This document shows, in pieces, positions 1-7,435 of a stretch of DNA of 64,000 nt (the stretch's first letter is position 1; each line of letters starts with the position of its first letter). The notes beneath the pieces were generated by a model. That model had not been told where the DNA came from. It worked only from the letters and a program-made list of their open reading frames with translations, and did no database searches. The stretch is from RYN-230 sp963814645 (GTDB taxonomy: Bacteria; Actinomycetota; Actinomycetes; Streptosporangiales; Streptosporangiaceae): positions 1,091,303-1,155,302 of the forward strand of contig CAWFDX010000009.1 in the NCBI GenBank assembly GCA_963814645.1, in the 5' to 3' direction. The translations under genes were made by a program, and so were the position numbers.

Positions 1-99
1 GGCCAACGGCAGGATCTCGTCCCAGTGGCTCATCCAGAACACCTCTGGTCCACGGATCTTGGACTCGCCAACCGACAGCACCCGTACCGAATAACTCAC
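1..99 (-). CDS. N-terminus of a lactonase-like protein (partial, runs off the left edge)
   Basis: Only the first 33 codons are in the window. They begin at a GTG preceded by a good GGGAGG ribosome site seven bases upstream. The visible residues include a GPEVFWMSHWDE stretch that resembles the N-terminus of metallo-beta-lactamase-fold 'N-acyl homoserine lactonase family' proteins. The HxHxDH metal motif would lie outside the window, so this is recognition from memory of the N-terminal pattern, not proof. It is the last gene seen in the leftward catabolic operon. A lactonase would fit there by opening a lactone made by the preceding dehydrogenase or enolase-family steps. Confidence 0.5.
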   Translation of the reverse strand, partial: MSYSVRVLSVGESKIRGPEVFWMSHWDEILPLA

Positions 100-143
100 C
101 GCACACCTCCCGTTGCCTCTGGCCGGCCGCTGCCGTCACGGAG

Positions 144-1139
144 TCACGCCTTCCCGGCTACGACCCGGACCGGTCGGCCGGACGTCGCCGATTCGTCCAG
201 CGCCACCGCGGCCGCCACGGCTGCGCGAGCGTCGGCCAGCGTGATCGGCCAGGTCCGTGCACCCCGGACGAAGGCCAGGAAATGCTCGTCTTCGGTGACC
301 AGCACCCCGGACTGCGACCCGTAGATTTCATCTCGCCAGCCGGTTGCCGCGGCCTCACCGCCGAAGACCCGAACGACCGGGGCGCTGAACTCGGCAAAGG
401 CCGACCCGTTGGTGCCGAAGACCGCGAGCCGGTAGTCCGCCTTCAGGGCCGACTCTGACGACATGATCCAGTTGATCTCGATGGTGGCCACCGCACCGGA
501 AGCGAACCGGATCGTGCCCACGACCGCGTCGGTCAGCGCTGGGCCGGTCACCCCCATCCTGGCTTCCTCGGCGTACACGGTTTCGATGTCACCGGCTAGC
601 CACCGCATGATGTCGATGTCGTGGATTCCGACCTCGACCGCCAGGTTCGTCCGGGCCGCGAGCAGCTTGCCTTCAAAGCCGGGTACGCAGCGGCGGGCCG
701 CCATGGACAGGACGCGGCCGACGGCGCCGCTGCTGACCGCCCGGTAGACGGCGAGGTAATCCGGGGAAAACCGCAGTGTATGCCCGATCACCAACCGCCC
801 GGCCCGCGCCTCAGGCGTGGCGATCAGGGCATCGGCGTCCGCCAGCGTGTCCGCGACCGGTTTCTCGCAGAAGACATACAAGCCCTTCTTCAGCGCCCAC
901 ATCGCCACCTGGCGGTGGGTCTCCTGCGGCGTGCACACGAACACCGCCTCGAGTTCCGGGGTATCCAGCAGCTCACCGAGGTCGCCGGTGACGGGGACTC
1001 CGGCTGGTGCCCGTGCCACCGCTGCGGGATCGAGATCGCAGCAGGCCAGCAGGTCCGCCAGCGGTGAGCCCGACAGCACCCTGGCATGCTCCTGTCCGAT
1101 CATCCCGAGCCCCACCACGGCGCACCGCACCGGCTTCAT
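144..1139 (-). CDS. Gfo/Idh/MocA family NAD(P)-dependent oxidoreductase
   Basis: The protein has 331 residues from the ATG at 1139. An N-terminal Rossmann fold shows the dinucleotide loop VVGLGMIG (residues 8-15) and the family's EKP motif follows at 92-94 (YVFCEKPVAD). The C-terminal half is the usual alpha/beta dimerisation and substrate domain. Members oxidise or reduce sugars, inositols and related hydroxy-acids; the substrate cannot be read from sequence. The reading frame is open further upstream to 1295, but that stretch has no homology-like features and lies inside the upstream enolase-family gene. A GTG three codons earlier (1148) with a GGGGG run is an alternative start. It is part of the leftward catabolic operon. 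Confidence 0.85.
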   Translation of the reverse strand: MKPVRCAVVGLGMIGQEHARVLSGSPLADLLACCDLDPAAVARAPAGVPVTGDLGELLDTPELEAVFVCTPQETHRQVAMWALKKGLYVFCEKPVADTLADADALIATPEARAGRLVIGHTLRFSPDYLAVYRAVSSGAVGRVLSMAARRCVPGFEGKLLAARTNLAVEVGIHDIDIMRWLAGDIETVYAEEARMGVTGPALTDAVVGTIRFASGAVATIEINWIMSSESALKADYRLAVFGTNGSAFAEFSAPVVRVFGGEAAATGWRDEIYGSQSGVLVTEDEHFLAFVRGARTWPITLADARAAVAAAVALDESATSGRPVRVVAGKA

Positions 1140-2319
1140 CTCGTCCACCCCCAGGCCTGCCACGCTCCTCTGCCCTTGCCTTCGCGCCTTTTCCCCATAA
1201 CGCCCGTCCGTCCATCCGGTGTGCGGCCAGTGCCTCGCGGTCCAGCTCCACCCCGAGACCTGGACCCGACGGCAGTACCGCCGAGCCCCAGCCAACGAAC
1301 GAATCGTCGGTGATCAGCGACGATTCGAAATACAGCGGCCCTATCAGGTCAGCCGGGACGACCGGGCTCACCACCGGGGCAGCGGCGATCGCGTGGGCCA
1401 GGGCAGCCGCGCCGATCCCCAGCTCAAGGTTGCTACCGAACGTGACGCCCAGACCCGACGCGGTGGCCACATCGGCCAGGACAGTGGTGCGCCGCAGCCC
1501 GCCGCATTTACCCGGATAGATGCTCACCAGGTCGAAGGCGCCCGTCTGCGCCGCCGTGGTCACGTCGGCGAGCGTCCAGATCGATTCATCCCCGACCAGG
1601 GCTGCCGATGTTCTCGCCCGCAGCACCGCCGACGCCTGCCACGCGGAGCGCGGGAGCGGCTGCTCGACGGCGTCCACCCCGCACTCCGCCAGCCCCGCCA
1701 GCGCCATGTGTGCCTCTTCGGGCTGCCATCCCTCGTTGGCGTCGACGGTGAGCCGCACATCGGGGCCCAGTTCCTCCCTGACCGCCGCCACCCGGGAGAT
1801 GTCGTCGTGCGCGCCGAGGCCAACCTTCACCTTCACCACGTGCATACCGAAGTTGCGCAGATCCCGGGCCATGTCGCGCACGACGGCGGTGTCCCGCCCG
1901 GGCAGGACGAACTTGGTGGCGATCTCCTCGCGGTACGCACCACCGAGCAGGTCCACGGCCCGCAGGTTCTTTTCCCGCCCGGCCAGGTCGAGACAGGCCA
2001 TCTCAATCCCGGCCCGGAGGAACGGCCGGGCGCCGAACGCCGCTCTCAGCCGGGCTGCGACAGCGGCCCAGTTCCACGGGTCGAGTCCGCACAGAGCGGG
2101 GTCGAGGTGGTCGCGTACCAACGCGACGGTGCCGACCGCTTCCTCGCCGCTCCAGCGCGGGGAGCAGGTCACCTCACCAAGACCGGTCAGCCCCTCGTCG
2201 GTCTTCACCTCGAGGATCACGTACTCGCTCGCTGCCACCTCGCCGTGGGCGGTCTTGGGCAAGAACCGCGACGATCGCCGAACCCGGACCGGCGTAGCCC
2301 GTACCTCCCGGATCTTCAT
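973..2319 (-). CDS. Mandelate racemase/muconate lactonizing (enolase superfamily) enzyme 1; odd 3' end
   Basis: Homology-like sequence covers about 370 residues of the 448-residue frame. The enolase-superfamily barrel shows the KxK acid/base motif (K163, K165 in HVVKVKVG), metal ligands D193 (with N195), E219 and D244, and a SIYPGKCGG strand. Where muconate cycloisomerases carry a second lysine, this strand has tyrosine. Beyond about residue 380 the frame becomes Arg/Gly-rich and overlaps the next gene by 167 bp. A single frame change near 1200 would instead give a TGA at 1136-1138 that overlaps the next ATG as ATGA, the spacing used elsewhere in this operon. The tail therefore probably reflects a frameshift. 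The likely reaction is proton abstraction alpha to a carboxylate (dehydration or isomerisation). Confidence 0.85.
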   Translation of the reverse strand: MKIREVRATPVRVRRSSRFLPKTAHGEVAASEYVILEVKTDEGLTGLGEVTCSPRWSGEEAVGTVALVRDHLDPALCGLDPWNWAAVAARLRAAFGARPFLRAGIEMACLDLAGREKNLRAVDLLGGAYREEIATKFVLPGRDTAVVRDMARDLRNFGMHVVKVKVGLGAHDDISRVAAVREELGPDVRLTVDANEGWQPEEAHMALAGLAECGVDAVEQPLPRSAWQASAVLRARTSAALVGDESIWTLADVTTAAQTGAFDLVSIYPGKCGGLRRTTVLADVATASGLGVTFGSNLELGIGAAALAHAIAAAPVVSPVVPADLIGPLYFESSLITDDSFVGWGSAVLPSGPGLGVELDREALAAHRMDGRALWGKGAKARAEERGRPGGGRDEAGAVRRGGARDDRTGACQGAVGLTAGGPAGLLRSRSRSGGTGTSRSPRHRRPR

Positions 2320-2334
2320 GACCGCCGCCCCAAA

Positions 2335-3453
2335 TTACGCATCGCTGCGGTACCGCTCCAGCTTCTCTTCGTCGAGTTCCACTCCCAGCCCGGGCCCGGG
2401 CGGGGGCTCGGCCCAGCCGGCCCGAATGGGAAGCGGCTCGGCCAGGATGTCGTCGGTGTAATAGAAAGTGCTGATGATGTCGCACGGCACAATGTCGTCG
2501 GCTAGGCCGGGCGTCGCCATCGCGAAGTGGATGTGCGCGGCCAAGGCCGGGCCCAGCTCCAGGTTGCTGCCGATGGTCCAGCCCAGGCCTGCCGCGCTGG
2601 CAACGGCGGCGGTGCGCTGGGCCGCGGCAATCCCGCCAGCCATGCCGACGTAGATCGACAAGATGTCAGCCGCGCCTGACGTCACCACGTCGAGCGCGTC
2701 GGCGGGAGTGCCAACAGCCTCGTCGGCGACGACGGGGCACGCGGCCCGGCGCCGGACGTCGGCCATCCCGGCTAGGTCATGCGGTGCCACCGGCTGCTCG
2801 ATGAAAGCGACACCCTGGGCTGCGAGCGGCGCCACGGCCGCCGCGGCGTCGGCGCGGTTCCAGCCACCGTTGCCGTCGACTCCGAGCCTAACGTCGGTGC
2901 CGATGGCCGCGCGCACCTCCGCTACCCGGGCGGTGTCGGCGGCCAGGCCGGTGCCGACCTTGACCTTCATGGCCGTGAAACCTTGCTCGCAGGCCCAGAC
3001 GGCGATCCTCGCCGCTATGGCGGGCTCGGCCGCCGCGACCGAGAACTTGGTCCGGACCCCAGGCCGCACGGGGCCGCCGAGCAGCCGGTACAGCGGAACA
3101 CCGTGCACCTTGCCGAGCACATCCCACAGGGCCATCTCCACCGCCGCCTTGGTGAAGTGGTGGCCAACGATGGCGCTGTCCATCAGACCCGCCAGCCGGA
3201 CCACATCGGTGGGATCCTGCCCGGTCAGACACGGTTCGAGGTACCGCTCGATGACATGCCGGGCGGTCTCGGAGTCCTCGCCGCTCCACCGGGGCGTGCA
3301 TGACACCTCGCCCCAGCCGACCAGGTCCTCGTCGGTGCGCATCCGGACGATCAGGAAGGGGGACCTGTCGTGCGGTCCGCGCGCGCCGACGATCATGCGG
3401 TCCGGGTGGATGGGCACGGCCACCGGGATGGTCTCGATATCGGTGATCTTCAT
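2335..3453 (-). CDS. Mandelate racemase/muconate lactonizing enzyme 2
   Basis: This complete 372-residue enolase-superfamily enzyme is a paralogue of the gene just downstream. They share a GWGEVSCTPRWSGED-type capping segment and identically placed KxK (K163, K165), D193/N195, E219 and D244-E245. As in the paralogue, the sixth strand carries tyrosine (LSIYVG) instead of the second catalytic lysine, and the following lysine is methionine here. The protein ends in the normal place, about 19 residues after PGLGVELD. Its ATG overlaps the stop of the upstream amidohydrolase by 4 bp (ATGA), so translation is coupled. Two such enzymes in one operon suggest successive steps or two stereoisomers of one substrate. 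Confidence 0.9.
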   Translation of the reverse strand: MKITDIETIPVAVPIHPDRMIVGARGPHDRSPFLIVRMRTDEDLVGWGEVSCTPRWSGEDSETARHVIERYLEPCLTGQDPTDVVRLAGLMDSAIVGHHFTKAAVEMALWDVLGKVHGVPLYRLLGGPVRPGVRTKFSVAAAEPAIAARIAVWACEQGFTAMKVKVGTGLAADTARVAEVRAAIGTDVRLGVDGNGGWNRADAAAAVAPLAAQGVAFIEQPVAPHDLAGMADVRRRAACPVVADEAVGTPADALDVVTSGAADILSIYVGMAGGIAAAQRTAAVASAAGLGWTIGSNLELGPALAAHIHFAMATPGLADDIVPCDIISTFYYTDDILAEPLPIRAGWAEPPPGPGLGVELDEEKLERYRSDA

Positions 3454-4343
3454 CGCGCCTCTCCCTGATCACTGTTGCGGGACGGACCGTGCGCACCAGG
3501 CCGGTCCTCGATGCCGAGCAACGCCAGCGCGTCGCGGCCGATGATCCCCTCGATCACCTCGTCTGGGATCGGTGGGAACCCGGTGCCGTGCACCACGTGG
3601 TTGACGCTGCGCAGTGCGTCGATCGTCTGCTGGGTGGTCGCGAATGGGTAGTCGGAGCCGAGCAGCAGCCGGTCGGTGACCCGGTACTCCACCGCACTGG
3701 CCAACGAGAAGTACAGCTGAATCGGGCGAGCATGCAGGGCCGATACGTCGGCGTACAGGTGCGGGTGCTTACGGATGACCGCCATGAGCTCCGCGCACCA
3801 GGGATGCCCGAGATGGGCCACGCACATGACGAGATCCGGGCAGGCGATGGCCACGTCGTCCAGCAGGAACGGCCGGGCCCAGCGGAGCGGGGCGTCCCGG
3901 ATGAACGTCGTCGCCTGGTGGCACAAGACCGGGATACCGAGGGACTGGGCGCGGGAGAACAGCGCGATTCCCGCTGGTGATGTGGGGTCGAAATGCTGAT
4001 AGACGGGGCCGACCTTGAGCCCGCGCAGGCCCATGACGGTCACCGCGTCGGTGAGCCGGTCGAGCGCGCCGGGCCGGGCCGGGTCGACGCTGGCGAAGCC
4101 GATGAGCTTGTCCGGATGGGCCGCGACGTAGCCGGCCACGTAGTCGTTCGGCACCATGATGCCCGAGGCGGGGGCGTCGAACGCGAGCACGATGGCCTTG
4201 TTAACCCGTGCCATCGCCCGCCAGTGGTCGGCTAGTTCCTGGCTGCCCATCTGGACCTCGGACCAGGACCGGGCCAGGTCGGCCCGGAACCCGGCCGAGT
4301 AATGCTCGGCCGTCCCGACGTGGGTGTGACAGTTGACGATCAC
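3450..4343 (-). CDS. PF04909 amidohydrolase (metal-dependent, TIM barrel), copy 1
   Basis: A GTG start at 4343, 5 bp after the stop of the M20 gene and preceded by GGAGGG, gives 297 residues. The longer open frame to 4628 is an unrelated reading of the M20 gene. Metal and catalytic elements of the amidohydrolase_2 family are visible: NCHTHVG at the N-terminus, LRGLKVGPVYQHFDP, LCHQATTF, VAHLGHPW and the C-terminal aspartate in LLGSDYPFA. Family members hydrolyse C-N or C-C bonds or decarboxylate. The gene is clearly homologous to 12442-13335 on the opposite arm of the locus (same length, same QHFDP and AHLGHPW motifs). The specific substrate is unknown. Confidence 0.9.
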   Translation of the reverse strand: MIVNCHTHVGTAEHYSAGFRADLARSWSEVQMGSQELADHWRAMARVNKAIVLAFDAPASGIMVPNDYVAGYVAAHPDKLIGFASVDPARPGALDRLTDAVTVMGLRGLKVGPVYQHFDPTSPAGIALFSRAQSLGIPVLCHQATTFIRDAPLRWARPFLLDDVAIACPDLVMCVAHLGHPWCAELMAVIRKHPHLYADVSALHARPIQLYFSLASAVEYRVTDRLLLGSDYPFATTQQTIDALRSVNHVVHGTGFPPIPDEVIEGIIGRDALALLGIEDRPGAHGPSRNSDQGEAR

Positions 4344-4347
4344 ACGC

Positions 4348-5523
4348 TCAGCCCTCCACGGTGGGCGTTCCGGCGCCGAGGGTCGCCGCGACGGCCAAGT
4401 AGACCCGGGCGGAATCGGCGAGCTCGTCGATGTCAACGTACTCGTCCGGGGCGAAGTGCCATTGGCTGGCCCCGTAGACGACGGTGTCCAGGCCCGCGTC
4501 GGCCAGCGTCGCGGCGTCGGTGACGAAGGCCTGCCCAGGGAGCTCGTGAGTGATGCGCGGTGCCGCACCGCGGACCGCGCTGTGTGCGGCCGTGATCGCG
4601 TCCACCAGGGGGCCGTCAGTGACCCCAATGAACGGCTGATGGACAGTGATGATCCGGACCCGGGCCCGCACGTCCGGGGGTCGGACCTGTTCCACGATCG
4701 AGCAGATCTCGGCCCGCACGGCCTGCCGGCTCATGCCTGGCACCACCCGCAGGTCGCCCCGGACTACCGCGGTGTCCGCGACGGCAGCCGGCGCCTCACC
4801 GCCGCTGAGCTGGCCAATGACCAGCCGGGGCAGGTCCGGCAGCCGGGGGTGCGGTATGTGGGCGAAGGTGTGTTCCGCGATCCCCTGGTAGACCGCGACC
4901 GCTACCGGCAGCGTGTCGATGCCTTCTTCGCGCCGGGAGATGTGCGCTGACCGGCCGGACAGCAGCACCTCGAACTTGAGCGCGCCCCCGTTGGCGGTGT
5001 GGATGGTCAGCCCGGACGGCTCACCGCAGATCGCATAGCCCTCCCGCGGTCCCTCGCTGGCCAGGGCGTACTTGGTGCCCAGCCCGGACCCGTCGTGGTG
5101 CATGACCGCCTGGAAGATGAGGTCTCCCGGGAGCGGCATCCGGGCGGCCGCCTCGGTGGCGGCGGTCATCGCTGCGACCGCGCCCTTCATGTCCGTGATC
5201 CCGGCGGCGTAAATGCGGCCGTTGTCGATCCACGGGTCGAACGGGTCATGGCTCCAGCCGCGCTCGTGCACGCCGGCGTCGAGATGACCGTTGAGGACCA
5301 GTGGGGGGCGCGACCCGGTGCCCTTGACGGTGGCGATGACGTTGGGCCGCCCGGCGACGACCTGTTCGATGTGCACCTCGATACCAGGCTGGTCGAGCGT
5401 CTCGGCGATGGCCTCGGCGACTGCGCCCTCGGCCCCACCCGGGGACGGGATGGCACAGAACTTCGTGGCCAACTCGATCACCCGGTCGGTCTCTATCAGC
5501 TTGATGGCCTTGCCGATGTCCAT
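4348..5523 (-). CDS. M20 family peptidase/deacylase (ArgE/DapE-like) with unusual active site
   Basis: From the ATG at 5523 (GGGAGGGCGAGCAGTG upstream; the stop of the creatininase gene shares one base with it) the product has 391 residues. Family features present are GHLDAG (first metal ligands), the bridging aspartate in ITDMKGA, CGEPSG (metal Glu) and a dimerisation domain with GRSAHIS. The segment that normally holds the catalytic and metal Glu-Glu pair reads AVMHHDGSGLGT, so His-Asp occupies the place of Glu-Glu. The enzyme would cleave an amide or carbamoyl group from an amino- or amide-acid. A creatininase-type ring opening followed by M20 cleavage is a known metabolic logic. An alternative start at 5541 is possible. 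Confidence 0.87.
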   Translation of the reverse strand: MDIGKAIKLIETDRVIELATKFCAIPSPGGAEGAVAEAIAETLDQPGIEVHIEQVVAGRPNVIATVKGTGSRPPLVLNGHLDAGVHERGWSHDPFDPWIDNGRIYAAGITDMKGAVAAMTAATEAAARMPLPGDLIFQAVMHHDGSGLGTKYALASEGPREGYAICGEPSGLTIHTANGGALKFEVLLSGRSAHISRREEGIDTLPVAVAVYQGIAEHTFAHIPHPRLPDLPRLVIGQLSGGEAPAAVADTAVVRGDLRVVPGMSRQAVRAEICSIVEQVRPPDVRARVRIITVHQPFIGVTDGPLVDAITAAHSAVRGAAPRITHELPGQAFVTDAATLADAGLDTVVYGASQWHFAPDEYVDIDELADSARVYLAVAATLGAGTPTVEG

Positions 5524-6359
5524 CACTGCTCGCCCTCCCATAGTTCTGTTCCGGTCTCGCTGCGGTGGTCTGCGTCCTCCCCGTCCACGGCGCTATGCGG
5601 GCGACTGACGAACTCAAGCATGGCCTCAGCTACTGCTCGGATGCCCAGCTCAAGAAAGCGTCGGCCCAACTCGGCAGTACCGCGATCAGGGCTATCGGTG
5701 TAGCCATCGATCTGCTGCCACGACCCATGAGTCTCCGCTCGGTACGCCTGCGCATAGCACCGTGCGTCGCTGATGGGAAAGGAGTCCCGGTGCGGGCGTG
5801 GCTCATGAACCAACCCTGGATGAAGAGCGAGGAGGATTGAGGTCTCGAACGCCCCGGCGTGCCCGGGGAGTCGACCGAGTTCACACGCGCCGCCCACCGC
5901 CAGCGCATTCCAGGCGATCGCCCACCACGACCCAGCGGCCACCGCAACCGGGTACTCAAGCGCGAGATCACGGGCAGCCAACTGAACCAGTTCATGGTTT
6001 CCGCCATGCCCGTTAACGATGAAGATCCGTTGGAACCCAGCTCTGACCAGGGAAGTCCCTAGGTCATATACCACTTGCCCAAATGTCTGCGTCCTTAGCG
6101 ACAAGGTGGCTCCAAATGGCAGGTGATGCGGGGATGACCCGAAAGCAAGCGTTGGGGTGACTACCACCGGCGTTCGGTCGGCGATCTCGGCTGCGGCTTC
6201 CCGTGCGACGTGCTCGGCATGCATTGCGTCTGTTCCCGTGGGCAAGTGCGGGCCGTGCTGCTCTGTCGCCCCAACTGGCAGTACCGCCAAGGCTGATGGC
6301 GCGATCTCGCGGAGCTGCAGCCGCGTCATATCCTCGAACAACAGCGGAAGCGGCGGCAT
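5523..6359 (-). CDS. Creatininase family protein (cyclic amide hydrolase)
   Basis: The product has 278 residues and is preceded by a strong GGGAGGAAATGAACC-ATG ribosome site. Creatininase-fold metal motifs are intact: VGATEQHGPHLPTGTD (E33, H35, D44), NGHGGNHE in the middle and HAGAFETS toward the C-terminus. The family comprises binuclear-metal amidohydrolases that open lactam rings (creatinine) or deformylate cofactor intermediates (MftE, ArfB). The C-terminal 25 residues are charged and probably disordered. It is the first gene of the leftward operon, so it may act first on an imported cyclic amide. Which ring is opened cannot be told from sequence. Confidence 0.9.
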   Translation of the reverse strand: MPPLPLLFEDMTRLQLREIAPSALAVLPVGATEQHGPHLPTGTDAMHAEHVAREAAAEIADRTPVVVTPTLAFGSSPHHLPFGATLSLRTQTFGQVVYDLGTSLVRAGFQRIFIVNGHGGNHELVQLAARDLALEYPVAVAAGSWWAIAWNALAVGGACELGRLPGHAGAFETSILLALHPGLVHEPRPHRDSFPISDARCYAQAYRAETHGSWQQIDGYTDSPDRGTAELGRRFLELGIRAVAEAMLEFVSRPHSAVDGEDADHRSETGTELWEGEQ

Positions 6360-6547
6360 GGTTCATTTCCTCCCTTACTACCAGAGTGCTAACTGGCACC
6401 CCGGTGCCTGCCTATAGTGGTGCCGGCCAAGACTCGCGCACGTGCACATATTTCAGCCGACTCAGAAGGCAGCAGCGGCACCAGTGATGCCGCTATGAGC
6501 CTCAGCGTCAGCGCGCGGACGCTTGTACGTCATCCAGACAGGTGCCC
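6360..6547. promoter_or_regulatory. Promoter/operator region of the leftward catabolic operon
   Basis: This 188-bp gap separates the GntR gene from the creatininase gene, both on the minus strand. It contains the perfect inverted repeat GGCACC-CC-GGTGCC at 6395-6408 and a further GGTGCC at 6419-6424. On the minus strand a TATAGG -10-like hexamer (6412-6417) sits just upstream of the palindrome. That would place the palindrome at the transcription start, a typical repressor position. The natural candidate ligand is the adjacent FadR-type regulator. I see no gene in this stretch. Confidence 0.45.
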
Positions 6548-7285
6548 TCACGGGCCCAACCCCGGGTACTCGTGCCGGGCAACTTTCGCAACAACTTCCT
6601 CCAGGTGAGCCTCCATCGCGCGCCGGGCGGCTCTAGCATCACCCTGCTCAATGGCATAGGCGACAGCGGAATGCAGTTCGGTGAGATGGGGCAGCCTCTC
6701 GGCGGTGATGGTGCCGGTATGCCAGTTGGGCAACAGGAACTCATGCACATTACGGACAAGCTGGAGGAGCGCCCGGTTCCCGGAAGCGCGGGCGACCATC
6801 TCGTGAAAGGCGCGGTCGAGGCGCAAGAACTCTGCCAGATCCTTGTCTCCGCGAGTGATCTCGGTCATACCTGCGACGAGCTCGCGTAGCCGGTCAACAT
6901 GAGTAGGCTCCGCCCGCTGAGCTGCCAGCTCAGCGGAATTCACCTCGAGAATGAGGCGCACCTCCTGCAACTGCATAGCCAGTTCATGCCCCCGGCCACT
7001 CTCTTGGAATGCCTCCTGCACTATGGGGGCGAGGAAGTCCCAGTCGTCCTCGGCTAGGACCACTGTTCGCTTACCCTGCTGGACCCGGACGAGGCCGAGC
7101 GAAGCCAGAGTCTGGAGAGACTCGCGGACCGTCGGCTTGCTTACCCCGAACTGTCCCGCAAGGTCTGGCTCAGCACTGAGGAGATCACCTGGCTTGATCA
7201 TCCTGCCCACGATCTGCTCGGCGAAGTGCTCCACGAGGTGATCGCTCAGCCTCGTTCGCGTGATCTCCAGCATGCGTACCTCCAC
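6548..7285 (-). CDS. FadR-subfamily GntR transcriptional regulator
   Basis: The product has 245 residues. An N-terminal winged helix-turn-helix (about residues 10-75; PSAEPDL-like core LLSAEPDLAGQFGVSKPT, then VRESLQTLASLGLV) is followed by an all-helical FCD ligand domain with metal-site-type residues (LDRAFHEMVARASGN, then HxxLxxA). FadR-type regulators are usually repressors released by a carboxylate effector, in keeping with the organic-acid enzymes on both sides. It is transcribed leftward and sits between the two arms, so it can control both. The frame opens at 7285 (MEVRMLEI); the second ATG at 7273 is an alternative start. Confidence 0.92.
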   Translation of the reverse strand: MEVRMLEITRTRLSDHLVEHFAEQIVGRMIKPGDLLSAEPDLAGQFGVSKPTVRESLQTLASLGLVRVQQGKRTVVLAEDDWDFLAPIVQEAFQESGRGHELAMQLQEVRLILEVNSAELAAQRAEPTHVDRLRELVAGMTEITRGDKDLAEFLRLDRAFHEMVARASGNRALLQLVRNVHEFLLPNWHTGTITAERLPHLTELHSAVAYAIEQGDARAARRAMEAHLEEVVAKVARHEYPGLGP

Positions 7286-7293
7286 GAAGGCAA

Positions 7294-7306
7294 CTCATCA
7301 GATGAG
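7294..7306. promoter_or_regulatory. Inverted repeat CTCATC-A-GATGAG, candidate GntR operator
   Basis: This perfect 6-bp inverted repeat with one-base spacer lies 9 bp upstream of the GntR start codon. It is in the 150-bp divergent gap before the ABC transporter genes. Position and symmetry suit an autoregulatory and transporter operator. It differs from the GGCACC palindrome on the other side of the regulator, so at most one of the two may be the true site. Confidence 0.4.
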
Positions 7307-7435
7307 ATGCTCGCCAGCTACCTTGACACCTGCTGAGCTGAACCGTAGCATCCCGGGCATCCGAACGGGAAGTAGGTCTTTCTCGGCACCGAGATCACCG
7401 ACCTGCACCAGGGGCGGAACTAGGAGGGGAGCAAC

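Noticed and set aside
1219..2505. Plus-strand frame of 428 codons opposite the MR/MLE genes
   Set aside because: It has no protein-like features and is fully explained as the complement of real genes.
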